DNA from: Cytophagaceae bacterium
GTDB lineage: Bacteria > Bacteroidota > Bacteroidia > Cytophagales > Flexibacteraceae
Length of the DNA stretch: 14,085 nt
Direction of reading: 5' to 3'
NCBI GenBank assembly: GCA_947464365.1
Contig: CANHWS010000057.1
Span: 1-14,085, forward strand
The notes under the pieces were generated by a model. That model was not told the DNA's origin. It did no database searches and saw only the letters and a program-made list of their open reading frames with translations. The position numbers were made by a program, and so were the translations under genes. This document shows positions 1 through 5,847 of the stretch, piece by piece; the stretch's first letter is position 1; the number at the start of each line of letters is the position of its first letter.

Positions 1-84
1 ATCTTTACATTAAGGTCTCAAATAGTCCCGAAGCAGCACCAAAACCTAATCCAGAGCCTCATTAAACGCCACTATTGCACCCAA

Positions 85-93
85 TGTGGATAA
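85..93 (-). promoter_or_regulatory. Consensus DnaA box
   Basis: TGTGGATAA on the plus strand is TTATCCACA on the minus strand, the exact bacterial DnaA-box consensus. It lies 9 nt before the inverted repeat at 103, the same distance as for the other two boxes. Binding by DnaA is inferred from the match, the repetition and the nearby dnaN. Confidence 0.65.
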
Positions 94-102
94 CTCGGAA
101 TG

Positions 103-130
103 TGTAAAGATTATTGCCTAAATCTTTACA
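103..130. repeat. Long inverted repeat, copy 1
   Basis: The arms TGTAAAGATT (103-112) and AATCTTTACA (121-130) are perfect reverse complements around the 8-nt centre ATTGCCTA. The stretch from 103 to 134 recurs exactly at 1389-1420, so identical copies flank the fic gene. It is a likely protein-binding site or cruciform. No T-run follows it, so it does not look like a terminator. Confidence 0.9.
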
Positions 131-166
131 TCAAGGCAAGAATACCCCGTACTGAGGCTTGGCCAT

Positions 167-1336
167 CTAGTCTTCGTCACTGAGTAGGGCCATCAATTTG
201 TGGTTGATGTAATAGTACTCACGCCCATACCGAGACTTGGTCAGGATGCCAGCCTTGGCCAGGGCCTCAAGGTAGGCGGTTGCGGTTGGCCTAGAGCCCA
301 AACCACGCTCCACCAAGGCCTTGACCTTGACATACGGATAGCTGAAGATCAACTCGTTAAGGTCCTGGGCTGGCACCTTTTGCGAGATCGTCCTAATCTG
401 CTCGAGGTACTGCTGCTTGAGCGCCATCACCTGCTCGATGAAGTGGCAACCTTTGACCGCTGACTCCTTGATAGCTGTCAGCATATAGGCCACCCAGGTT
501 TTCCAGTCGGCATGATTGGTCACACCTTGCAGACCCCGATAGTAATCGGACTTGCTTTTCATGATATGCCCACTGATATAGAGCACAGGTTGGGTCAGTA
601 GCCCTTCCTGGATCATGTACAGGACATTCAGGATACGCCCCGTCCGGCCATTACCATCAGCAAAGGGGTGGATGGCTTCAAACTGGTAGTGCATCAGGGC
701 AAGCTTAACCAAAGGATCGTATGTTTCGTCATTGTTGACAAACTGCTCCCATTGGCTGATCAGCCCAGTCAAGAATTGCGGCTCTGGTGGCGTATAGACC
801 ACCAAACCAGTTGCCTGATTGCCAATCTTGGTACCTGGCAAAGCCCTATACCCCGCGTCGATCCCACGCAAGGTCTGCATGATCGATATCGCCATCTGCC
901 CTGTGACGAACGGCTTCTGCTTCATGATCTCCAGACCCCGATACATAGCCTCCCGATACCGCAACACTTCCTTGACTGTATGCGGAGCCGTATCAGCAGG
1001 TGTAAGGATGGCTTGGTAGAGCTCATCTTGCGTCGTGACAATATTCTCAATAGCCGAGCTGTCCTTGCTCTCTTGCAGGATGATCGTGTTCAGCAACAGG
1101 GTGGGATCTGGCAACCGCAAACAAGACCCTTTGAGCTCAGCAACTTGCCTACTGGTCTGGATCAGCAACCGGTTCAACTCGGCAGACTCCAAATGATTAG
1201 GGTCTGGTGGCAGATAAGGCAGACTATTGTGCGGCACCGTAGGGTCAGGTGCAACATATGCCACCCGAACGTCCTCTGGTTTGACAGAGGTCGCCAATAT
1301 TGGGGTGGATTTCGGTTGTTTTTTGCGCCTTTCCAT
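167..1336 (-). CDS. fic: Fic-family protein AMP transferase (class II, self-inhibited)
   Basis: This 389-residue protein is predicted to transfer AMP from ATP to a hydroxyl side chain of a target protein. The Fic active site HPFADGNGRTGR is intact at residues 223-234, with catalytic H223. An N-terminal Fic_N region covers about residues 35-110 and holds the inhibitory-helix motif (S/T)xxxE(G/N) as S93..E97-N98. That makes it a class II Fic protein, which blocks its own ATP site and needs no separate antitoxin. The C-terminal 70 residues look like a winged helix (around GLGSRPTATAYLEALAKAG), as in SoFic-type proteins. The gene is complete and stands alone. It lies inside the repeat array, with identical inverted repeats 36 nt past its stop and 53 nt before its start. 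The target is unknown; closeness to dnaN does not show that the clamp is the target. Confidence 0.93.
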   Translation of the reverse strand: MERRKKQPKSTPILATSVKPEDVRVAYVAPDPTVPHNSLPYLPPDPNHLESAELNRLLIQTSRQVAELKGSCLRLPDPTLLLNTIILQESKDSSAIENIVTTQDELYQAILTPADTAPHTVKEVLRYREAMYRGLEIMKQKPFVTGQMAISIMQTLRGIDAGYRALPGTKIGNQATGLVVYTPPEPQFLTGLISQWEQFVNNDETYDPLVKLALMHYQFEAIHPFADGNGRTGRILNVLYMIQEGLLTQPVLYISGHIMKSKSDYYRGLQGVTNHADWKTWVAYMLTAIKESAVKGCHFIEQVMALKQQYLEQIRTISQKVPAQDLNELIFSYPYVKVKALVERGLGSRPTATAYLEALAKAGILTKSRYGREYYYINHKLMALLSDED

Positions 1337-1384
1337 CTATAGTCTGCAGGTATCCGGGGCATTAACACTGTGTCAACACCAATA

Positions 1385-1392
1385 CAAATGTA
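1385..1392 (-). promoter_or_regulatory. Candidate -7 promoter element of fic, overlapping an inverted repeat
   Basis: The minus strand reads TACATTTG, an exact match to the Bacteroidota -7 consensus TAnnTTTG, 49 nt upstream of the fic start. Its first four bases lie inside the left arm of the inverted repeat at 1389-1416, so a protein bound there should affect fic transcription. The nearest upstream TTTG is about 25 nt away, farther than the usual 19-21 nt, so the -33 element is weak or missing. Confidence 0.5.
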
Positions 1393-1416
1393 AAGATTAT
1401 TGCCTAAATCTTTACA
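1389..1416. repeat. Long inverted repeat, copy 2 (possible fic operator)
   Basis: The arms TGTAAAGATT (1389-1398) and AATCTTTACA (1407-1416) surround ATTGCCTA, identical to copy 1. It opens module B and covers the predicted promoter region of fic on the minus strand. Confidence 0.9.
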
Positions 1417-1492
1417 TCAAAGCATCAAACAGCGACAAAATCAGGCCCAAATCCACCCCAAAGGGCCCTGAAACGCACTATTTGTAGCCTTA

Positions 1493-1501
1493 TGTGGATA
1501 A
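1493..1501 (-). promoter_or_regulatory. Consensus DnaA box
   Basis: TTATCCACA on the minus strand, exact consensus and same orientation as the boxes at 85 and 1645. The short inverted repeat begins 9 nt further on, at 1511. Confidence 0.65.
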
Positions 1502-1510
1502 CTCAGCATG

Positions 1511-1527
1511 TGTAAAGATTCTTTACA
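1511..1527. repeat. Short inverted repeat, module B
   Basis: TGTAAAG, ATT, CTTTACA: a perfect 7-bp inverted repeat with a 3-nt centre. It uses the same half-site as the long repeats but with the halves pushed together, which suggests one protein or complex reading the half-site in two spacings. Confidence 0.8.
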
Positions 1528-1541
1528 GGTCCCGCATGACA

Positions 1542-1569
1542 TGTAAAGATTATTATATAAATCTTTACA
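1542..1569. repeat. Long inverted repeat, copy 3
   Basis: The arms TGTAAAGATT (1542-1551) and AATCTTTACA (1560-1569) surround ATTATATA. This is the most AT-rich centre of the four complete copies, and with its flank it gives a short AT-rich patch that could open easily. Confidence 0.9.
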
Positions 1570-1644
1570 TTAAGGTCTCAAATAGTCCCGAAGCGGCGCC
1601 AAAATCTAATCCAGAACCTCAAAAAGCGCCACTTTGGATGGCAA

Positions 1645-1653
1645 TGTGGATAA
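1645..1653 (-). promoter_or_regulatory. Consensus DnaA box
   Basis: TTATCCACA on the minus strand, exact consensus. It is 9 nt before the short inverted repeat at 1663 and 152 nt from the previous box. Confidence 0.65.
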
Positions 1654-1662
1654 CTCGGCATG

Positions 1663-1678
1663 TGTAAAGATTTTTACA
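1663..1678. repeat. Short inverted repeat, module C
   Basis: TGTAAA, GATT, TTTACA: a 6-bp inverted repeat at the place matching 1511-1527 in module B, with one base fewer. Confidence 0.7.
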
Positions 1679-1692
1679 AGCCCCACATGACT

Positions 1693-1720
1693 TGTAAAGA
1701 TTATTGGCTAAATCTTTACA
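1693..1720. repeat. Long inverted repeat, copy 4
   Basis: The arms TGTAAAGATT (1693-1702) and AATCTTTACA (1711-1720) surround ATTGGCTA, one base different from copies 1 and 2. It ends the array on the dnaN side and is followed by TCAAGG, as in module A. Confidence 0.9.
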
Positions 1721-1762
1721 TCAAGGTTGCTGCAATCTCAATCATACCGATGGTCTAGACCC

Positions 1763-1795
1763 AAAAAAGCCAGCCCTATCACTAAGGCTGGCTTT
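1763..1795 (-). terminator. Rho-independent terminator of dnaN
   Basis: On the minus strand the stem AAAGCCAGCC pairs with GGCTGGCTTT (10 bp; plus-strand arms 1766-1775 and 1786-1795) around a 10-nt loop, and a run of Ts follows. It lies about 30 nt after the dnaN stop and should separate dnaN transcription from the repeat array and fic. Confidence 0.85.
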
Positions 1796-1826
1796 GAAGT
1801 CGGACTATATCCGGAAGGATGTTAGA

Positions 1827-2951
1827 CTAGACGTATTGGTTCAGCATCACTGGCATGACCAACATCAGGATATCCTCATCGTCACCCTTGAGTTTCGGGA
1901 ACAAGAGGCCTTGTTTGTTAGGGGCTGCTAGTTGCATCTCGACCAAGTTGCTGTCAAGGTTGCTGAGCATTTCGGTCAGGAAGCGGGCATTGAAGCCGAT
2001 TTCCATGGCCTCACCATCAAACTCGCAAGACAAGGTCTCGGTACCTTCGTTGCTGAAGTCAAGATCCTCACCAGTGATCAGAACTTCAGTCTCAGAGATC
2101 TTGAGGCGGACTTGGTGGGTGGTTTTGTTGGCATAAAGGCTGACACGCTTAAGGGCGTTCAGGAAGTCAACCCGGTGGATGCTCATCGTGAACGGATTGG
2201 CAGTCGGGATCGCAGCCTCATAGTCTGGATAGCGCTCATCGATCAGGCGACAGATGAGGCTATGTTGGTCGAACTTGAAGTAAGCATTCTGAACTGTGTA
2301 GGTCATCGTGACCTCAGCAGTGTCGTTCTGGAGTGCAGACTTGAGCAAGTTGAGCGCCTTCTTAGGGACGATCATGCTGGCTTCGCTTTCAGAGACGATG
2401 TCAAGGCGTTTGTAACGTACCAAACGGTGTCCGTCGGTGGCGACAAAGGTGGTATTGTTTTCGCCGAGCTGGAACAAGACGCCTGTCATCGCAGGGCGCA
2501 AGTCGTCAGAGCTGGTGCTGAACAAGGTGTTGTTGACGGCACGTGCCAAAACCGAAGCAGGTATCACGATCTCATCGCTGGACTTAACAGGTGGGATGCG
2601 TGGGAAGTCAATGGCGTTTTCGCCGCTGACCTTGAACTTACCGTTCTCAGACACCAAGGTGACAGCGAAGGTATCTAGGTCCAGCAAAAATGTGATTGGT
2701 TGCTCTGGCAAAGACTTGAGGGTCTCGATCACCAATTTGGCTGGTACGCAGATCGATGTAGCCCCATCAGCGTCGATGGTCAACTCAGTGGTCATGGTCG
2801 TCTGGAGGTCAGACGCAGTCACCACCAATTTATCTTCGGTCAGCTCAAACAAAAAGTTTTCGAGGATCGGGATCAGTGGATTGCTAGGCACCGCACCACT
2901 AACGATGGTTAGGTGCTTCAACAGGGCCATGGAGTTGACAGTAAACTTCAT
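1827..2951 (-). CDS. dnaN: DNA polymerase III sliding clamp (beta subunit)
   Basis: This 374-residue protein has the usual length for a Bacteroidota beta clamp. Clamp dimers form a ring around DNA that tethers DNA polymerase III and recruits other replication and repair proteins. It begins MKFTVNSMALLKHL, with the N-terminal domain's conserved SNPLIPILENF stretch at about residues 23-33. The middle domain carries the ATDGHRLVRY signature, and the C-terminus ends in a typical MPVMLNQYV motif. Three clamp domains of about 120 residues fit the length. It is transcribed alone toward the DnaA-box array, with its own terminator at 1763-1795. dnaA is not in the window. The ATG start agrees with the family N-terminus. 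Confidence 0.97.
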   Translation of the reverse strand: MKFTVNSMALLKHLTIVSGAVPSNPLIPILENFLFELTEDKLVVTASDLQTTMTTELTIDADGATSICVPAKLVIETLKSLPEQPITFLLDLDTFAVTLVSENGKFKVSGENAIDFPRIPPVKSSDEIVIPASVLARAVNNTLFSTSSDDLRPAMTGVLFQLGENNTTFVATDGHRLVRYKRLDIVSESEASMIVPKKALNLLKSALQNDTAEVTMTYTVQNAYFKFDQHSLICRLIDERYPDYEAAIPTANPFTMSIHRVDFLNALKRVSLYANKTTHQVRLKISETEVLITGEDLDFSNEGTETLSCEFDGEAMEIGFNARFLTEMLSNLDSNLVEMQLAAPNKQGLLFPKLKGDDEDILMLVMPVMLNQYV

Positions 2952-3090
2952 CGGGGCAGTGTTATATTTAGGGGTCTTAATAGTGATCTTGTGGCCTGCT
3001 TATCCTACTTGGGTAATGCCCTTTCAGGAGCAAATAATAAGACAAGCGCCATCACTTAAGCGTGTTGTCACGGTTAAGCCTGCAATAATA

Positions 3091-3102
3091 CGCAATATTG
3101 CG
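3091..3102. repeat. 12-bp perfect palindrome between divergent genes
   Basis: CGCAATATTGCG reads the same on both strands and is joined to a second palindrome, CGATCG (3101-3106). It lies in the 202-nt gap between dnaN (leftward) and the gene at 3154 (rightward), so it could be an operator for either. Nothing else supports this, and a palindrome this long can occur by chance. Confidence 0.3.
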
Positions 3103-3153
3103 ATCGGAACACCTAGACAGACGCTAGATTCGTAGGATTAAAAATCAAGAACC

Positions 3154-4089
3154 ATGCTCCTCCCAATCTCAAAATCACCTCTAATTATAGGCTCCACGAA
3201 GGTAAATCAATCTACCAAATGGACAATCAAGACGGTTGTAAATCAGTATATCTACTGTGTTTTTGCACTTTTATGCTTCGCTGTTTTTTTGCCAATTTCC
3301 GCAGTTTTGGCGCAGGCACCTATCCTTATACAAGCTCAACAAGACCAAATCAGCAAAGTACCTCAGCTGAGTATGGCTGGCCCTGTGGTGCGGTATAGTA
3401 CGGACCGGGCAGGAAACCTAGTAGTGGCCGATGGTAACGGCACATTGACGAAAATTGACTCTTCGGCAAAGGTGCTTTACAGCAACTCACCCGAGCGACC
3501 TGCCACCCCAACCAGCATTGAGGCTTGGCCAACTTTACGCATCACGGTGTTCTATCGGGAGTTCCAGGAGTACCGCATTTTTGATCGGTTGATGACCAAT
3601 TCGGATGTCCAGAAGGTGCCTAGCAACATTGAATATGCACGGGCACTCACCCCTGCCGCAGACGATCATCTTTGGGTGGTGGACGATGGCGACTTTGCCC
3701 TCAAGAAGATCAACCCAACCACGGGCCAGGTCTCGATCCTGCAACCCCTACCCCTAGTCCTGACTGAGGCAGCAGCAGATGTTACGTTCCTGAAAGAGTA
3801 CCAGAACCAGTTGTTGTTGCTCACCAAATCGGGCACGTTGGTGGTCTTTGACAACATGGGCAATATCCGCAAAAAAATAGCGGTCCCGGCTGGCCTTGAG
3901 CGCATCGACACCTGGGGCAGTAATGTTTATTGGGCAACCCCGACAGGATTGGCTGGGCAAGATCTATACACATCCAAAGTCTGGGAGCTACCAATCACCA
4001 ATATTAAGGCAGGCTCATTTGCGGTCTTATCTGGCAAGGGCCTATGGCTAATCGAAGGAAAACAACTTCGGCGGCTCGGCTTGCAGTAG
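3154..4089 (+). CDS. Secreted beta-propeller-like protein of unknown function
   Basis: This 311-residue protein has a strongly hydrophobic stretch at about residues 33-53 ending in an Ala-rich VLAQA, which fits a signal peptide or membrane anchor, so the rest should lie in the periplasm or outside the cell. The mature part has repeated beta-strand-like units such as GNLVVADGNGTLTKID, DHLWVVDDGDFALKKI, GTLVVFDNMGNIRKKI and KGLWLIEGKQLRRLG. These resemble blades of an NHL/WD-type propeller. The N-region before the hydrophobic stretch is unusually long and polar (about 32 residues), but there is no in-frame ATG, GTG or TTG between 3154 and the hydrophobic stretch. The GSCFA gene follows after 51 nt on the same strand, so the two may share a transcript. 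No enzyme motif is visible. Confidence 0.8.
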   Translation: MLLPISKSPLIIGSTKVNQSTKWTIKTVVNQYIYCVFALLCFAVFLPISAVLAQAPILIQAQQDQISKVPQLSMAGPVVRYSTDRAGNLVVADGNGTLTKIDSSAKVLYSNSPERPATPTSIEAWPTLRITVFYREFQEYRIFDRLMTNSDVQKVPSNIEYARALTPAADDHLWVVDDGDFALKKINPTTGQVSILQPLPLVLTEAAADVTFLKEYQNQLLLLTKSGTLVVFDNMGNIRKKIAVPAGLERIDTWGSNVYWATPTGLAGQDLYTSKVWELPITNIKAGSFAVLSGKGLWLIEGKQLRRLGLQ

Positions 4090-4140
4090 AGGCCACACAA
4101 CCTGACCCCTGATTTTGAGTTAGCGACATCCAGACCAACT

Positions 4141-5064
4141 ATGCCTACGCCACCCACATTCCCTCCACAACCTGTCCTCCGCACCATTTGCGTGCTCCCA
4201 CCCTACCCTTGGTCAAAGTGGGAAGCTGGGCAAACTATCTTGAGTATGGGGTCTTGTTTTGCAGACCATATCGGGCAACGACTTGTGGGTGATCATGGTA
4301 CTGCGGGCCTAGCAACGGGGGTGTCTAATCCGCTAGGGGTGATCTTTAATCCGGTTTCCTTGGTGCGTTGCCTGACTTGGTCTGCAGCTGAGTTTGGCCA
4401 AGAAGTAGTCAAGGGGCAACAGGGCTGGGTGAGTTATCATGCGCATAGTCGCTTTGCGAGCCCAGACCCGACCACCCTATCCGAAAAACTGTCCACCGCC
4501 CTTCAAGCACGTGATCTGGCCCTGCAACAACCTGATCCCGTCCTGATTTTGACACTGGGCACGGCATGGGTATGGGAACTAAAGGAAGATCAAGGGGGTG
4601 CCAAATTTGGACCTATGATTGTGGCCAATTGCCAAAAACAACCCAGCCACCTATTCGATCGTCGCCTATTGGAGGTTCATGAAATAACGGAGGCAATCAT
4701 GACCCTCAAGGCAACCTACCCCCATGCACGGGTGATCCTGACCGTAAGTCCAGTGCGGCACACACGCGAAACCTTGGTGGGTAATAGTGCCAGCAAGGCC
4801 ACCCTTAGGGTTGCCTGCCATTGGTTGGCTGAGCGGCATCCCGAAACGTTTTATTACTTCCCGGCCTACGAGCTGGTGCTGGATGATTTGCGTGACTATC
4901 GCTTCTTTGAGGCAGATATGATCCACCCAAACGGCATTGCCATCGACTATGTCTGGCAGGCCTTGCTAAGCCAAGTAGCAGCCCCATCCTTTATGGCCGC
5001 AGTTGCTGAGGCGGACCAACGGGCCAAACGTGTTAAGCATCGCCCAATAGTAGCTAAGGACTAG
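4141..5064 (+). CDS. GSCFA-domain protein (SGNH-hydrolase-like)
   Basis: This 307-residue protein carries the motif that names the family, GSCFAD, at residues 37-42. It is followed by SNPLGVIFNP, a central LTLGTAWVWE, then VSPVRHTRET, and DMIHPN at residues 259-264. In SGNH-type hydrolases S38 would be the nucleophile and D259/H262 the rest of the catalytic set, so all expected residues are present. The family is typical of Bacteroidota, and its substrate is unknown. There is no signal peptide, so it should be cytoplasmic. It probably shares a transcript with the upstream propeller-like gene. Its stop overlaps the stop of nuoB, which runs the other way, within the shared CTAG at 5061-5064. 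Confidence 0.92.
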   Translation: MPTPPTFPPQPVLRTICVLPPYPWSKWEAGQTILSMGSCFADHIGQRLVGDHGTAGLATGVSNPLGVIFNPVSLVRCLTWSAAEFGQEVVKGQQGWVSYHAHSRFASPDPTTLSEKLSTALQARDLALQQPDPVLILTLGTAWVWELKEDQGGAKFGPMIVANCQKQPSHLFDRRLLEVHEITEAIMTLKATYPHARVILTVSPVRHTRETLVGNSASKATLRVACHWLAERHPETFYYFPAYELVLDDLRDYRFFEADMIHPNGIAIDYVWQALLSQVAAPSFMAAVAEADQRAKRVKHRPIVAKD

Positions 5065-5675
5065 GCCCTTTGTTCGGCAGCTACATCAGGTTTGGCACCT
5101 AGCAGCTGGAGTAATGCTGTCGGGGCTTTGAGCTGCTTCTGCCTGATTTGCTCCTGCAGTTGGAGGATAGCACCGATCAATGCCTCGGGCCGTGGTGGGC
5201 ACCCCTGCACATAGACATCTACCGGAATGATGCGGTCCACCCCTTTGACGACGTGGTAGCCATGCTCCCAATAGGGGCCACCACAGTTGGCACAACTCCC
5301 CATACTGATGACATAGCGAGGCTCAGGCATTTGCTCATACAGACGACGCACTCGGTCTGCCATTTTGAAGGTCACGGTGCCTGAAATAATCATCAGATCA
5401 GATTGCCGAGGCGAGGCACGGGCCAAAACCCCAAACCGATCAAGGTCGTATGCCGAGGTAAAGGTGCCGATCATCTCGATGGCGCAGCAAGCCAAGCCAA
5501 AACCCATCGGCCAAATGCTACTCACCCTTGCCCATGCCAATACCTCCGACACAGAGGTAAGGATGATACCCCCACTGCCATCCTTAGCTGGTGCCGTAGC
5601 AGAAGCCCCCATATCAGGGCCATGCGTTGATCCGGCAAAGTCGGCATCTAAGATATTTGTTGGTTGGTCAGGCAC
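5061..5675 (-). CDS. nuoB: NADH-quinone oxidoreductase subunit B (complex I, cluster N2)
   Basis: This is the complex I subunit that holds the terminal 4Fe-4S cluster N2, which passes electrons to quinone. The four cysteine ligands are present: C63-C64 in LACCAIEM, C128 in MGSCANCGG and C159 in VQGCPPRPE. Only the conserved core (about residues 36-190) is certain. The GTG start at 5675 gives 204 residues; the ATG at 5612 (residue 22) gives 183, nearer the family norm. A TAACTTTG promoter element at 5699-5706 allows either. The usual neighbours nuoA and nuoC are absent: upstream is a divergent oxidoreductase gene, downstream a convergent GSCFA gene. The gene looks intact, so the other subunits are presumably encoded elsewhere. 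Confidence 0.95.
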   Translation of the reverse strand: MPDQPTNILDADFAGSTHGPDMGASATAPAKDGSGGIILTSVSEVLAWARVSSIWPMGFGLACCAIEMIGTFTSAYDLDRFGVLARASPRQSDLMIISGTVTFKMADRVRRLYEQMPEPRYVISMGSCANCGGPYWEHGYHVVKGVDRIIPVDVYVQGCPPRPEALIGAILQLQEQIRQKQLKAPTALLQLLGAKPDVAAEQRA

Positions 5676-5698
5676 TAGGCTGGCGTGGTTTGTACCGA

Positions 5699-5706
5699 CA
5701 AAGTTA
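5699..5706 (-). promoter_or_regulatory. Candidate -7 promoter element of nuoB
   Basis: The minus strand reads TAACTTTG, an exact TAnnTTTG match, 23 nt upstream of the GTG start and 86 nt upstream of the alternative ATG. I see no TTG at the usual -33 distance. It implies that nuoB is transcribed alone. Confidence 0.4.
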
Positions 5707-5847
5707 GGGCCTCAGTCGTTAGATTGTCCTAATCGCTCCATCTGCTCAGACAAATAGGCCACCAAGATCTGGTCAGGACCTTGTACTTTAGTGGCCTGGG
5801 TGTCCAATTACTAGCACCCTTTTATACCAAGCCCTTACCAGTACACC

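Larger units (their letters stand above)
1..137. repeat. Left part of DnaA-box/inverted-repeat array (module A)
   Basis: This module begins inside an inverted repeat whose left part lies outside the window; the right arm ATCTTTACA is at 1-9. A 75-nt spacer follows, then a DnaA box at 85-93, 9 nt, and a complete 28-nt inverted repeat at 103-130. Positions 1-60 match 1561-1620 at 56 of 60 bases by hand count, and the alignment continues in register to about 112. Compared with modules B and C, this copy lacks the short inverted repeat and the 14-nt linker after it: the sequence passes straight from the box-proximal TGTAAAGATT into the right half of a long inverted repeat. Confidence 0.9.
1389..1720. 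repeat. Right part of DnaA-box/inverted-repeat array (modules B and C)
   Basis: Two full modules lie in tandem between dnaN and fic. Each runs: long inverted repeat (28 nt), spacer (76 nt in B, 75 in C), DnaA box (9 nt), 9 nt of CTC(A/G)GCATG, short inverted repeat (17 or 16 nt), a 14-nt linker containing CATGAC, then the next long inverted repeat. The two boxes are 152 nt apart. The spacers differ between B and C, but the C spacer matches that of module A. No gene is visible here. Possible roles are a replication origin, a DnaA-titration locus, or a control region for fic. Confidence 0.88.

Noticed and set aside
103..130. Long inverted repeat as a fic terminator
   Set aside because: The stem is AT-rich with no T-run after it, and identical copies occur upstream of fic, so a binding-site role fits better.
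1..1730. CRISPR-like reading of the repeat array
   Set aside because: Repeats are palindromic with DnaA boxes in the spacers, two spacers are nearly the same (A and C), spacer length is about 75 nt, and no cas gene is present.
1827..2951. Long plus-strand reading frames opposite dnaN and opposite fic
   Set aside because: They are antisense shadows of well-conserved genes and show no protein family features.
5712..5807. 31-codon minus-strand ORF upstream of nuoB, beginning TTG and ending TGA
   Set aside because: The peptide (ending AYLSEQMERLGQSND) looks somewhat protein-like, but there is no ATG at its start, an in-frame TAA lies just before the TTG, and I recognise no family. It could be a gene remnant, but the support is too thin.
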